36,721 nucleotides of DNA from a virus. Shown piece by piece: positions 1 through 8,171 of the stretch. The stretch lies in IMG/VR virus record IMGVR_UViG_3300032294_000354, positions 1-36,721 of that record; one strand, given 5' to 3'. The translations under genes were made by a program, and so were the position numbers. The notes below the pieces were generated by a model that was not told the DNA's origin, made no database searches, and was given only the letters and a program-made list of their open reading frames with translations. Each line of letters starts with the position of its first letter. Positions within the stretch are counted from its first letter, which is position 1.

Positions 1-123
1 ATCCGCTTCTTCAAATTTGATAATCCTTCGATCAGCAGCATTGTTGGTCTGTCGGAAGGCACGACTGTTAGCGATGGCTCGGATCAACGTCAGTTGACCC
101 TGTCCACAGTTGAAGCGACCCTC
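1..123. repeat. Terminal direct repeat, left copy (circular closure)
   Basis: These 123 bases are identical to positions 36599-36721, and both lie inside the major capsid gene in the same frame. Joining the ends restores one uninterrupted capsid frame, so the sequence is a circle of about 36,598 bp (circular, circularly permuted or concatemeric in nature) and not a linear piece with unrelated ends. A coding repeat of this size is more likely an assembler overlap than a biological terminal repeat. Confidence 0.93.
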
Positions 124-882
124 CAGCAGTACGGCAGCCAGGTCGTTCTCACGGACGTATTGCTCGCGACGGAATTGTTCAACCACCTCGCCCAGGCCAC
201 CAAACAGTTGGGTGAAGACGCTGCTCTGCATGCGGACACTCTGTGTCACCGCGCGCTGATCCAGGACTCTTCCACCTCTACTGGCACAAACGTTGCCACG
301 AAGTCGTATGCTCGTTATGCCCAAAGTGGCACGAACGGCACGACCTTCGCGACCAGCTCTGTTGCTAACAGCGCAATCACCGCCACCGATCTACTCGACG
401 GCGCGACTGCCTTGTTCATCAGCCGTGCGCCCAAGATCAAGGATTCTTACGTCCTTGTCGCTCACCCTGCGGTCATTCGTGACCTCCAGCAGGATGACGA
501 TTGGTTGAAGGTTTCGAGCTACTCGAACCCTGAAGCCATCTTCAAAGGTGAAATCGGTTCGCTGTTCGGCTGCAAAGTCGTTTCCAGCACCAACGTTCAG
601 ACATTTGCAACTGCTGCTGCTGGTGTGGCTAACGCTGCTACGGCATCTGCTGCTGTCTATGGCAACTTGCTCTTGGGCGGAAACTCCTTTGGAGTTCCCA
701 GCCTGAACTCAGTTGTTGCTTCTGGCTCGCCCTTCGCACCGAAGGTCACGATCCTTGACGCTGCTGATAAATCCGATCCTTACGGCCAGCGCGTAGTAGC
801 GTCCTTTAAGACGTTCTATGCTGCCAAACAATTGGATACTACGTTCTTCCGCGCGATCTTCGCGAAGTCGAACTACAGCTAA
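1..882 (+). CDS. Major capsid protein, N4-gp56 family (3' part; begins at 36452)
   Basis: The frame is open from base 1 and continues the frame that leaves the right end, giving a protein of 342 residues in all, normal for this family. It forms the icosahedral shell. Recognisable features of the N4-gp56 group are the basic/aromatic strand IRFFKF, the glycine-acid turn LSEGTTVSDG, the segment TLQQYGSQVVLTDVL and the following helix with GEDAALHADTL. A TTG at position 94 is only an internal codon. The gene follows the scaffold gene directly, and a strong hairpin (927-952) lies just downstream, as expected for a highly expressed capsid gene. The family call is from pattern recognition; HK97-like fold is established for the family. 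Confidence 0.9.
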   Translation: MRFFKFDNPSISSIVGLSEGTTVSDGSDQRQLTLSTVEATLQQYGSQVVLTDVLLATELFNHLAQATKQLGEDAALHADTLCHRALIQDSSTSTGTNVATKSYARYAQSGTNGTTFATSSVANSAITATDLLDGATALFISRAPKIKDSYVLVAHPAVIRDLQQDDDWLKVSSYSNPEAIFKGEIGSLFGCKVVSSTNVQTFATAAAGVANAATASAAVYGNLLLGGNSFGVPSLNSVVASGSPFAPKVTILDAADKSDPYGQRVVASFKTFYAAKQLDTTFFRAIFAKSNYS

Positions 883-926
883 ACAATTAAATGGGAACCC
901 TAGTAATCGCTATGGGTCCTCGGAAA

Positions 927-952
927 GCTGGGGAGGGTAAAACCTCCCCAGC
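927..952 (+). terminator. Hairpin after the capsid gene (terminator or attenuator)
   Basis: A perfect 10-bp stem (GCTGGGGAGG / CCTCCCCAGC) closes a 6-base loop GTAAAA 45 bases after the capsid stop codon. It is followed by CTCTTCC, only moderately T-rich, so it may be a partial terminator or an mRNA-stabilising 3' structure that raises capsid over downstream expression. Its presence argues that the next gene starts after it, at 972, and not at the ATG at 891. Confidence 0.7.
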
Positions 953-971
953 CTCTTCCAACGGAGATCAA

Positions 972-1262
972 ATGAAAGAAGGAATGAATAAAGTTGGCGG
1001 AATGAAAATGTCGAAAGGCATGGTCATGCTGCCATTGTCGATGCTTGAAGTTAATGATGGCGGAGACAATGTTCCTCCCTCTGAAGGTGATGAAGTTGAA
1101 CTCAGCGGTGTTGTTCAAATGGTTAAGAACGGAGCTGCATACATCAAGGTCAATGAGGCCATGATCGAAGGCGAATCCGAGAATAACGAAGAGGACAACA
1201 TGTCTGAGGAGGACAAAATGCGTGAGCTGGCGAAGAATGCCGACGAGGAGAACTACAGCTAA
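972..1262 (+). CDS. Small acidic head-region protein, unknown function
   Basis: It encodes 96 residues, met-rich and basic at the start (MKEGMNKVGGMKMSKGM) and strongly acidic at the end. The middle (GDEVELSGVVQMVKNGAAYIKVNEAMIEG) looks like a small beta-barrel as found in capsid-associated proteins. The start at 972 has GGAG five bases upstream; the earlier in-frame ATG at 891 has none and lies before the capsid hairpin. The stop overlaps the next ATG by one base (TAATG). Position between capsid and small structural genes suggests a virion or decoration role, which is inference. I do not recognise a named family. Confidence 0.7.
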   Translation: MKEGMNKVGGMKMSKGMVMLPLSMLEVNDGGDNVPPSEGDEVELSGVVQMVKNGAAYIKVNEAMIEGESENNEEDNMSEEDKMRELAKNADEENYS

Positions 1263-1543
1263 TGCCTATTTACCAGTACACCGATACCAGAAATGGTTCA
1301 GTCGTTGAACTGGAAAAATCAGTAGCTGAAAGGGACTCAGTCCCTAAGTATCTGAAGCGGTTTACTGTCCCACAACGTTTGGCTCTTGTTGGCGTTGGCG
1401 ATCCCCTCGACAACCCACTTGGGTCCAATAAAACAAATATTATGAAGGGGTACTACCGCCAGGAACAAAAACTTGGCAGTAGATTCAAAAGCGAATTCAG
1501 CGCGGATCAAGTGAAACGCGCCTGGAGTCGCAAAGGAGATTAA
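1262..1543 (+). CDS. Small protein with FmdB-like N-terminus but no zinc ribbon
   Basis: This 93-residue protein opens with MPIYQYTDTRNGSVVELEKSVAERD, which resembles the first strands of FmdB-type zinc-ribbon proteins (MPIYEYxC). The cysteines that bind zinc in that family are absent, and there is no cysteine in the protein at all. The C-terminus is basic (RFKSEFSADQVKRAWSRKGD). It is coupled to the gene before by TAATG. It could be a head-completion or regulatory protein that kept the fold without the metal; function is unknown. Confidence 0.65.
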   Translation: MPIYQYTDTRNGSVVELEKSVAERDSVPKYLKRFTVPQRLALVGVGDPLDNPLGSNKTNIMKGYYRQEQKLGSRFKSEFSADQVKRAWSRKGD

Positions 1544-1547
1544 CAAT

Positions 1548-1742
1548 ATGGCTAATGAGTTTCAACGCAGTCCGATTAAAGCGAAGAATAGGGCGGTTCG
1601 TTTTGATGCCCAAGGCTTCACCAACGTTATTGAGTTTACGGCAAGCTCCAGCGGTGGCACAGTTAATACTGTTGCAACCGCTCCTGCTTCCTTGAACGTG
1701 ACCCTTAACGGCACTTCTTACAGAATTGCCCTGCACACCTAA
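1548..1742 (+). CDS. Small structural-type protein, unknown
   Basis: The product is 64 residues with a basic N-terminus (RSPIKAKNRAVRF) followed by a Ser/Thr/Ala-rich beta-strand pattern (VIEFTASSSGGTVNTVATAPASLNVTLNGTSYRIAL). AAAGGAG lies eight bases before the ATG. It overlaps the next start by TAATG. Composition and position between capsid and tail genes suggest a minor head or decoration protein. No family recognised. Confidence 0.65.
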   Translation: MANEFQRSPIKAKNRAVRFDAQGFTNVIEFTASSSGGTVNTVATAPASLNVTLNGTSYRIALHT

Positions 1743-1990
1743 TGTCACGTGCATTAGACAGATTCCAGGGTGAATATGGCTTTGTTGCCACTACCTCAAC
1801 AGGTACGGCGCAAACTGGAGCCTTTTGGGCAATTCAAACTCTTGCTGATACCACGTTTAGTGCGCTAGGTGGAAACTATACTGGCACGCTAACTGGCACG
1901 ACTATCCCTGCTGGACTCACCATTTATGGTGCGTTTGATGGGTATACTGTCGGTACTGGCAAGGTTCTTGCCTACAAGTCCGCTGCCTAA
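1742..1990 (+). CDS. Small Gly/Thr-rich structural-type protein, unknown
   Basis: It encodes 82 residues with few charged residues apart from the first ten, rich in Gly, Thr and Ala, with alternating hydrophobics expected of beta structure (TTIPAGLTIYGAFDGYTVGTGKVLAYK). This pattern is common in small virion proteins that follow the capsid gene in metagenomic podophages. Translation is coupled to the gene before it (TAATG). A near-perfect hairpin follows the stop, marking the end of the head-gene group. Confidence 0.65.
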   Translation: MSRALDRFQGEYGFVATTSTGTAQTGAFWAIQTLADTTFSALGGNYTGTLTGTTIPAGLTIYGAFDGYTVGTGKVLAYKSAA

Positions 1991-1998
1991 ATCTTGTG

Positions 1999-2037
1999 AT
2001 TCTTCCGCTTCGATTCAATAGATCGAGGCGGAAGAAT
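1999..2037 (+). terminator. 16-bp stem-loop between head and tail genes
   Basis: The arms 1999-2014 (ATTCTTCCGCTTCGAT) and 2022-2037 pair over 16 bp with a single G-U wobble and a 7-base loop TCAATAG. It sits in the only gap between the small head genes and the tail fibre group. Downstream is TGCATTTAATTAT rather than a clean T-tract, so it may be a leaky terminator or a processing/stability element that lowers transcription of the next genes. Because both arms are nearly symmetric it could act on either strand. Confidence 0.7.
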
Positions 2038-2050
2038 TGCATTTAATTAT

Positions 2051-2869
2051 ATGCCACAACTTGGATTAGGATTAAGGGCCAATGTTTCAAGCTCTAGTCT
2101 ATATGATGGAGACGCTGCTTCGTATTTTACAAGAGCAGGCGTAACGGATGCCACGGCTAAAGCGCAGATTAATGAGTTTGTAAAGGGCGTGAAGGATTTG
2201 GGTCTTTACAACAATATGGTTTCCCTGCCTTTCCGTTCCGCACAAAATGCTGGAACTGGAACGATTGCTTATAGCCTGGGTGGGTTGGGGATTTATAATG
2301 GCACTCTGAGCGGGACATTGCTTCCAACTTGGGGAACAGACGGATTAACAAATTCTATTAATGGCTTTGTAAGATCATTAGTTCCTTGGTCAACTACGCA
2401 TTCTGGATTGGCAGTTTACAGTCAATCCTCAACCGCTGGCCTTCAAACTATAATGCAATTTGGAGACGGCTTGGGTGGTGCAGCAAATGGCAGACGTTCC
2501 AATATGCGATTAGATGCAAGTTTGAATTTATTTAATGGCTCATTTACTTCCTACGCATTTGGTCCGTCTAGTCTTAATGCGTTCAAAATGTCTGGTTACG
2601 GACTTGTGTCTGCCTCAAGTCTTTTGGGGTATAATGACGGAGTAACGTCAACAGTTTCGGCCTCACCAATTTCAATAGCAGGTGGCACAGCAACAAATAA
2701 CTTTAATATCCTATCTGTTGGAGGGCCAGCAGGCGATGTTTCTGGTCAATTCTTTGTCGGAACTTCTGCTTTCGCTTCTGCATTTAATGTGCAACTTTCA
2801 TCTGGTGAATTTTCATCTTTCTACACTCTCTACAAAAACACTCTCGGATCTGGCCTGGGATTGCCCTAA
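2051..2869 (+). CDS. Gly/Ser-rich putative tail or adhesion protein
   Basis: The product has 272 residues, begins MPQLGLGLRANVSSSSLYDGDAASYFTRAGV, and is rich in Gly, Ser, Asn and Leu with almost no Lys, a typical virion beta-sandwich composition. A helical stretch (ATAKAQINEFVKGVKDLGLYNNMV) near residues 35-60 precedes strand-rich sequence that reads like a concanavalin/LamG-type jelly roll (SGLAVYSQS, MRLDASLNLFNGSF, GSGLGLP). It lies upstream of the tail fibre, and its stop overlaps the following lipoprotein start. A host-binding or fibre-associated role is inferred from composition and place. It has an A/T-ending codon bias like the neighbouring fibre gene. Confidence 0.65.
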   Translation: MPQLGLGLRANVSSSSLYDGDAASYFTRAGVTDATAKAQINEFVKGVKDLGLYNNMVSLPFRSAQNAGTGTIAYSLGGLGIYNGTLSGTLLPTWGTDGLTNSINGFVRSLVPWSTTHSGLAVYSQSSTAGLQTIMQFGDGLGGAANGRRSNMRLDASLNLFNGSFTSYAFGPSSLNAFKMSGYGLVSASSLLGYNDGVTSTVSASPISIAGGTATNNFNILSVGGPAGDVSGQFFVGTSAFASAFNVQLSSGEFSSFYTLYKNTLGSGLGLP

Positions 2870-2991
2870 TGCCAATCCTTTTCATCGCTCTCTTGCTGTG
2901 TTCATGCTCACCAAAGCACGAAGACAAAAACGATCTTCCACGCTACTCCGACATGGGAGCTGCTACCGACGCAGGCAAAGTTAAACCATGA
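2869..2991 (+). CDS. 40-residue lipoprotein (outer-spanin-like)
   Basis: A short gene locked between two others: its ATG overlaps the stop before it (TAATG) and its TGA overlaps the next ATG (ATGA). The product begins with the hydrophobic stretch MPILFIALLLCSCSPK, a lipoprotein signal with candidate lipobox cysteines at residues 11 and 13, then a short hydrophilic tail of about 27 residues (HEDKNDLPRYSDM...). Size and layout fit Rz1-type outer spanins, or a small moron lipoprotein. The adjacent gene encodes a coiled-coil membrane protein, so a two-part lysis unit is plausible but unproven. Confidence 0.65.
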   Translation: MPILFIALLLCSCSPKHEDKNDLPRYSDMGAATDAGKVKP

Positions 2992-3212
2992 GCGAAGACC
3001 AAGTTTGGAACATAGAATTGAAGCTCGCCAGGATGGAGGAGCGTCAGGTTCAGCTTTACGGAATGGTCGAAAGGTCACTTGCAAACTACGCAGACATTGC
3101 TAATAAGGTTAATGCGCTGGAGCATCTAAGGACTAAGATACTAGCCCTCTCTGGCGTTATTGGCCTTATATGTTCAATGGCTTGGGACGTAATCAAAAAT
3201 AGGAATAACTAG
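2988..3212 (+). CDS. XhlA-like coiled-coil protein with C-terminal membrane segment
   Basis: The 74-residue product has a heptad-rich helix (residues 1-48: WNIELKLARMEERQVQLYGMVERSLANYADIANKVNALEHL) and one membrane segment (ILALSGVIGLICSMAWDVI, about 50-68) followed by a basic end. This is the architecture of XhlA/haemolysin-type phage lysis accessory proteins and of some small i-spanins with inverted order. It overlaps the upstream lipoprotein by ATGA, suggesting joint action at the envelope. Holin accessory function is inferred. Confidence 0.65.
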   Translation: MSEDQVWNIELKLARMEERQVQLYGMVERSLANYADIANKVNALEHLRTKILALSGVIGLICSMAWDVIKNRNN

Positions 3213-3220
3213 GAGAAAAT

Positions 3221-4507
3221 ATGCCGAATTTTACAGCAGGAACCAGCTTTGGTGCAAACGACACAGTAACAAATACGAAGCTTAACGCTTTGATTGCGGA
3301 TGCTACGATTAACCCTGAGTGTGTATTAAACATCAACTCTGGCACGATTGGAACGCTTTCCTGCACTAGGGGAACCATTGGAACGTTTAATAGCACAACT
3401 GGCACAATCCCAACTCTTACGGCAGGAACGACTACATCTACTTCTGCAAACATTACCAATGGTACAGTTCAGACCCTAACGGCCAGCACGCTGACAGGCA
3501 ATCTTACTGGTGGTACATACTCTGGAACTTTTTCTGGATCGATTGGAACTTCATGCAATTTTACAGTTGGAACTATTAATAATTTCACATCCTCAAGCAA
3601 TGCATCAATATCTGGAATTTCATTTGGAACAGGGAATCCATCTGGATCTGGATCTGGAAATACAGCTGTTGGATTTCAAAGTCTTGGAAGCAATACAACA
3701 GGTGAATTAAATTCTGGATTTGGATCGATCTCACTAAGGGCAAACACTACTGGAAGCTATAATTCAGCATTTGGCATTTACTCATTAGAAAGAAATATTG
3801 GCGGATCGTTTAATTCAGCATTTGGAGTATCTGCGATGGATTCAAACACATCTGGCCAAGGCAATAATTCATTTGGTGTTGGCTCTTTAAATGGAAATAC
3901 AACTGGATCTTTTAATTCTGCATTCGGAAATTCATCCTTAAATTCATCTTCAACATCAACTGCAAATACTGCATTTGGAGATAGCGCTCTATTCAACACA
4001 ACAGGTGCTGGACATTTAAACACGGCAATTGGTTACTTTGCTGGAGAGGCAAACACAACTGGATCAAATAATACATTTATTGGAAATCGTGCGTCCAATA
4101 CAACTGGTGGTGTTACAGCATCAAATACAATTGTTCTTGGAAACTCTGCAATTACAACTTTAAGATGTCAAACCCAAACAATTACTTCACTATCTGATGC
4201 CAGGGACAAAAGCAACATTGAGGAAATTCCAGTTGGCATTGATTTCATCAAGGACCTTAGACCAGTTAAATTCACATGGAACCAGCGTGATGGGATGCGC
4301 GTTGGACTAACTGATGCTGGATTTGTTGCACAAGAATCACTCGATGTGGTCAATAGGCATAATGCGGATTGGATTGGTTTGGTTGACAATCAAAATCCAG
4401 ATCAAATTGGGATGTCCTATGGCAAATTAATTCCAGTACTCGTCAAGGCAATCCAACAACTCTCTGCCAAGGTAGACAGCCTAGAAGCACAACTGGCCAG
4501 CAAATGA
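3221..4507 (+). CDS. Tail fibre with YadA-head-like repeats and S74 endosialidase chaperone domain
   Basis: This 428-residue protein should form the trimeric host-binding fibre. AGGAG precedes the ATG. Residues 1-30 (FGANDTVTNTKLNALIADATI) resemble an anchoring start found in other fibres. A Thr/Gly-rich shaft follows, then about eight imperfect repeats of the type N-T-A-x-G-x-x-[AS]-L-x-x-N-T-T-G (about 145-295), like trimeric autotransporter head repeats. From about residue 324 the intramolecular chaperone begins with SDARDKSNIEEIPVG; the Ser-Lys pair of the S74 family is present, so self-cleavage just before that Ser is expected. A C-terminal coiled coil (LVKAIQQLSAKVDSLEAQL) ends it. Codons here are strikingly A/T-rich relative to neighbours. 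Confidence 0.88.
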   Translation: MPNFTAGTSFGANDTVTNTKLNALIADATINPECVLNINSGTIGTLSCTRGTIGTFNSTTGTIPTLTAGTTTSTSANITNGTVQTLTASTLTGNLTGGTYSGTFSGSIGTSCNFTVGTINNFTSSSNASISGISFGTGNPSGSGSGNTAVGFQSLGSNTTGELNSGFGSISLRANTTGSYNSAFGIYSLERNIGGSFNSAFGVSAMDSNTSGQGNNSFGVGSLNGNTTGSFNSAFGNSSLNSSSTSTANTAFGDSALFNTTGAGHLNTAIGYFAGEANTTGSNNTFIGNRASNTTGGVTASNTIVLGNSAITTLRCQTQTITSLSDARDKSNIEEIPVGIDFIKDLRPVKFTWNQRDGMRVGLTDAGFVAQESLDVVNRHNADWIGLVDNQNPDQIGMSYGKLIPVLVKAIQQLSAKVDSLEAQLASK

Positions 4508-5448
4508 CGATCACCGAAATCGCTCAGTTTGCAGGCGAAAAGATCGGCAAGACCGATGCTGATACTATCACGTTCCTGCAAAAGTCAGCAGCCCTAAACT
4601 ATCGGCGCGTTTGGAACTTTGCGCCCTGGCGCGAGACTGTTACCAATTCGACGTATGGGATTACGGATGTTGCGCAGGTTATTCTATCTGGAGCAGATGC
4701 AACAACATCGAATGGAACTTATTTCAGAACATCATTTGGAACAAATCAATTTAATGCAACAACTGGAAATAATTATATTCATTTAGTAGGCTCTGAATGG
4801 AATGTGTTTGATAGCAGCTTAAGTGCAAATACTTATTTCACAACTGGAACTGACCTAACGCAATGGAATCCTGATGCAGGAATACCAACACTTGTAGCAC
4901 CAAACTCATCAATAACATTATCACGCACAGTATCCCTTGGCACAAACGTAGAAACCCCCCTCTCCATTGCTTGGGGAGATTTTGAGCTTACCCCAATGGA
5001 TCTTGCAACAATTATATCGCAGGATGCCGATCTTCTCGACATTAACAGAACTGGCACACCGCAATCGTATTACTTTAAGGGACGCAACTCTTCTGGTATT
5101 GCGGAAATTGATGTTTACCCAGGACTAGATACAACCAGCACAACCACTTTAAAAGTTATCGAAAAGCTTCAATGCCTTACTCGCTCAAACTACATTGTGG
5201 ACTTTCCCCCAACCAGCAACGCCATTGGTGACGAGCTTCGCCTTCCGCATGTCAGTCATGTCGTACTTGCCTTGACGCATGCAGATGCACTTGAGCGTGA
5301 GCGTCAGTACGGAAAGGCACAACTTGTTGTTCAGACTGCAAATACCGACCTGGCATCTATGGCTAATTACGAATTAAGCCAGGTTGGCGGAATGAAGCAG
5401 ATCACCCCAACCTCTCTTGGCGAACTTGGTTTAGAAGAGATCATCTAA
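4504..5448 (+). CDS. Head-tail adaptor/connector protein with inserted domain
   Basis: The 314-residue product resembles tail adaptor proteins (P22 gp4/T7 gp11 type) that dock below the portal: helical start [43 protein letters not shown], a central strand block [21 protein letters not shown] with an aromatic YYF turn, and the helical end [25 protein letters not shown]. Residues about 60-140 interrupt it with a Gly/Asn/Thr-rich module ([41 protein letters not shown]) of a kind seen elsewhere in phage structural proteins. Its stop-start overlap with the fibre gene is ATGA. Function is inferred from fold pattern and its place beside the nozzle gene. Confidence 0.72.
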   Translation: MTITEIAQFAGEKIGKTDADTITFLQKSAALNYRRVWNFAPWRETVTNSTYGITDVAQVILSGADATTSNGTYFRTSFGTNQFNATTGNNYIHLVGSEWNVFDSSLSANTYFTTGTDLTQWNPDAGIPTLVAPNSSITLSRTVSLGTNVETPLSIAWGDFELTPMDLATIISQDADLLDINRTGTPQSYYFKGRNSSGIAEIDVYPGLDTTSTTTLKVIEKLQCLTRSNYIVDFPPTSNAIGDELRLPHVSHVVLALTHADALERERQYGKAQLVVQTANTDLASMANYELSQVGGMKQITPTSLGELGLEEII

Positions 5449-5452
5449 AGCC

Positions 5453-7309
5453 ATGCCGTACTTCACGGATGCAACAGATGATGTATTGTCGGTAGCTGTC
5501 ACGCCAAGTTTTGATGGTGGCCAGGTATCTGGCATTAGCCCCAATCTTATTGCGGATAATGCAGCCTCCGAGCTGCTCAACATGACCATTTCGCCAAATG
5601 GCAACCTTCAGACTCGCCAGGGCATTGAGACAGTTGCGACAAGCTTTTCTACGGCCAATACAATTCAGGGTATGTTCTATTTTGATACGCCAAACATTGA
5701 GGAAATTATTGTTGCAACAGGCGGATCTATTTATAAATACAATACAGGCTCAAGCACGTTCTCGACTACTGGCGGAACAGTTGTAAATTCCACAAATCAA
5801 CTTGAGTTTGCACAGCTGATCAACAAATTATATTGGACAGACGGATCAAGCAATCTCCAGTTTACCGATGGTACAGACAACCATAGGCAGGGGACTAGTA
5901 TTGCATCAATTACTGTTACAAACGATGGAAGTGGATATACAAGCGTTCCTACTGTAACAATTGGAACTCCAACGGCTGGATATGGAACAACAGCAACCGC
6001 AATTGCAACTGTTGTAAACAATAAGGTTACGGCAATAACAGTAACCAACGCTGGGTCTGGATACTTGACTGCTCCATCAGTTACAATTACTGGCGGAGGC
6101 GGAAGCGGAGCAACAGCTACAGCAAACATTTCAACTCAATTGGCCCCTTCTGGACTTCGTTTAATCAAGTCATTCACGAACAGGCTGTTCGCAGTAGGCA
6201 CAGGCGAGCAACGAAACACTCTTTACGCCTCTGACATTCTCGATCCAGAGATATGGAAGACCACCAATTCAATCATTGTGGGTGGAGACGATGGTGAAGA
6301 TATTATCGCAATCCAGCCTTTCTACGGATTCCAGATCATCGTGTTCAAGAGGAACAAGATCTACCTGGTTAATGTCACCCCAAGCACGACTGTGACATCA
6401 GGAACGAGCGTATTGTCGCTTACCAATAGCGCAGCAGAATGGACTGTTCAGACAATTTCAAATAGGATTGGTTGTATCGCAGGCAGATCAGTTGCGCTCG
6501 TAAATAAGGATGTATTCTTCTTGGCTAATGACGGCATACGATCAGTCTCAAGGTCTTTGGCGGATGATTTCTCGACAGTTGGCCTCACAATAAGCGAGCC
6601 AGTCAAGGACATCATCGCAAGGATCAACAGAAGCTTTATCAACACTTGTAACGCAACATTTCATAATAATCGATACCTGCTTGCTATACCTCTAGATTCC
6701 GCAACAAATCCAAGCCACATATTGGTGTACAACTCAATCTTCAACTGCTTTGAAGGCTTGTGGGAAGTTGCAGCAGCAAGGATGGTTGAGACAAGCTTTA
6801 CTTCTGGATTTTCAACGAACACAATTAAGCTTTGCATAGGCACAGGCAACTCAAGGATTGGTCACCTCACCGATTACAGGGACTCAGATTCAGTTGACAT
6901 CAATACAGGGTTCCAAGATTTTGGTGCTGGCTATACGAGCAGGGTGATCACCAAGGCATATGAATTTGATGATCGATTTGCGTTGAAGTACGGATCGCAC
7001 TACGAGATTGAATTCTTCAATTCTGGATCAACAAACGCAACGATAAGTATGCGCAGGGATACGGATGGTAACGATATTGTCCTTGGCACGAATGTTGACA
7101 CAACCTCACCTGACGGATTGACGCTCCCATTTACGCTCCCAGCGACACTAAGCGCGAAGGTTGTCAAGCGCAGGGCGGATAGCCTTAGGTCATACGACAA
7201 GTGGCGCAATATCAAGATGAAGGTTGAGGCTGCTAGTAGGAAGCTCTCCATTCGAGGAGTCATTATGGCAGCGAATCCAGACACAATTCAGATTCAGCAA
7301 AACATATGA
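5453..7309 (+). CDS. Tail nozzle / stabilisation protein (beta-propeller, P22 gp10 / T7 gp12-like)
   Basis: The 618-residue protein has the regular strand-turn pattern of podovirus nozzle propellers: [33 protein letters not shown] at the start, then repeated blades ([111 protein letters not shown]). Two tandem GSGY modules are inserted at about residues 150-227. The C-terminus ([25 protein letters not shown]) matches the closing barrel. It follows the adaptor by four bases and overlaps the next gene. It would close the short tail. Confidence 0.8.
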   Translation: MPYFTDATDDVLSVAVTPSFDGGQVSGISPNLIADNAASELLNMTISPNGNLQTRQGIETVATSFSTANTIQGMFYFDTPNIEEIIVATGGSIYKYNTGSSTFSTTGGTVVNSTNQLEFAQLINKLYWTDGSSNLQFTDGTDNHRQGTSIASITVTNDGSGYTSVPTVTIGTPTAGYGTTATAIATVVNNKVTAITVTNAGSGYLTAPSVTITGGGGSGATATANISTQLAPSGLRLIKSFTNRLFAVGTGEQRNTLYASDILDPEIWKTTNSIIVGGDDGEDIIAIQPFYGFQIIVFKRNKIYLVNVTPSTTVTSGTSVLSLTNSAAEWTVQTISNRIGCIAGRSVALVNKDVFFLANDGIRSVSRSLADDFSTVGLTISEPVKDIIARINRSFINTCNATFHNNRYLLAIPLDSATNPSHILVYNSIFNCFEGLWEVAAARMVETSFTSGFSTNTIKLCIGTGNSRIGHLTDYRDSDSVDINTGFQDFGAGYTSRVITKAYEFDDRFALKYGSHYEIEFFNSGSTNATISMRRDTDGNDIVLGTNVDTTSPDGLTLPFTLPATLSAKVVKRRADSLRSYDKWRNIKMKVEAASRKLSIRGVIMAANPDTIQIQQNI

Positions 7310-7692
7310 CCCAGGTAGAGTTTCTTGAGAAAAGTGGCGTTTCCGAGGCGATGTGGCCTAACTTTAGGGAATGGGTGGCATGGTTTGATAAGCAGGGACT
7401 TATGGGTACATTAAGGAACAGGAATGATGAGATTTTGGGTGTTGCCCTAGCTAGGTGCGTCAATAGTGGCTCTGAAGTAGGTCACTACGTCCACGACGAG
7501 CATGGAGACAATATCTTTGTTGACTTGTGTGCTACTAGTGGTATTAGAAATGCTGAGTCGGTAGCCCCACTCAAAGGCTTGCTATTGATCCTGTTGGATC
7601 GATTCGGACCACGCAAGCGCATAACTTTTAAACGTTTAGGCAAACCAAAGGAGTACGATTACAATACATTTATGAGAAAGGCATTGAACTAA
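7306..7692 (+). CDS. Conserved virion-operon protein, possibly acetyltransferase-like fold
   Basis: The 128-residue product overlaps the nozzle gene by ATGA and precedes the ejection proteins. The pattern helix ([15 protein letters not shown]) - strand ([21 protein letters not shown]) - strand with histidine/acid residues ([18 protein letters not shown]) - helix ([17 protein letters not shown]) - strand (RITFKRLG) reads like a small GNAT or HlyC-type acyltransferase fold. I do not see a definite acyl-CoA loop, so enzymatic activity is doubtful. Proteins at this place in related podophages are virion-internal or maturation factors. Confidence 0.6.
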   Translation: MTQVEFLEKSGVSEAMWPNFREWVAWFDKQGLMGTLRNRNDEILGVALARCVNSGSEVGHYVHDEHGDNIFVDLCATSGIRNAESVAPLKGLLLILLDRFGPRKRITFKRLGKPKEYDYNTFMRKALN

Positions 7693-7693
7693 T

Positions 7694-8170
7694 ATGGGCG
7701 GATCACCCTCAATTCCATCACCGCCCCCACCGCCAGACCCAACAGCAGTAGCGCAGGCTAATGCTGAAATGTATCGCAAGAACATTGATACCTATATCGA
7801 GAAATCTCCTGCTATGGCCGAGCTTGAGAACAAGCTTCGCATGCAGTATATGCCCCAGCAGCGCGAATTGGAAAGGCAGTTATCCTCACTTGACCAAGCT
7901 GCTTCCGTTAAATCAAACCTTGAGCTGGAACGTCAGTACGGCGCACAGCGCACCCTGGAATCGCTTCGTAGGCAGTACGAGTACTCGCCAGAAGCGTTTG
8001 CCTTGAACAAGGGTCTTGGTCAGCAGATGACAACTCAGTTTGCTCGTCTTTATGGTCAAAGCCCATACGGCGCAGTTCAACCAGAAGTCGCGTTCTCACA
8101 GGGCGCAGCTCCTGTCGATTATTTTTCAACCATTGGAACAAATATTTCCAATCCGAACATGAGTGCTTAA
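7694..8170 (+). CDS. Internal virion/ejection protein, small
   Basis: It encodes 158 residues that begin MGGSPSIPSPPPPPDPTAVAQANAEMYRKN, a proline spacer typical of the first of the podovirus ejection proteins, then a long helical region rich in Gln, Arg and Leu (residues 30-110; MPQQRELERQLSSLDQAASVKSNLELERQYGAQRTLESLRRQY). Such proteins are packed in the head and injected with the DNA. It is followed directly by two larger proteins of similar composition. Gene order (nozzle, small protein, ejection set) supports the call. Confidence 0.68.
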   Translation: MGGSPSIPSPPPPPDPTAVAQANAEMYRKNIDTYIEKSPAMAELENKLRMQYMPQQRELERQLSSLDQAASVKSNLELERQYGAQRTLESLRRQYEYSPEAFALNKGLGQQMTTQFARLYGQSPYGAVQPEVAFSQGAAPVDYFSTIGTNISNPNMSA

Positions 8171-8171
8171 T

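Noticed and set aside
891-971. Earlier start for the gene after the capsid
   Set aside because: No Shine-Dalgarno at 891 and a 10-bp hairpin lies inside this stretch; 972 has GGAG at good spacing.
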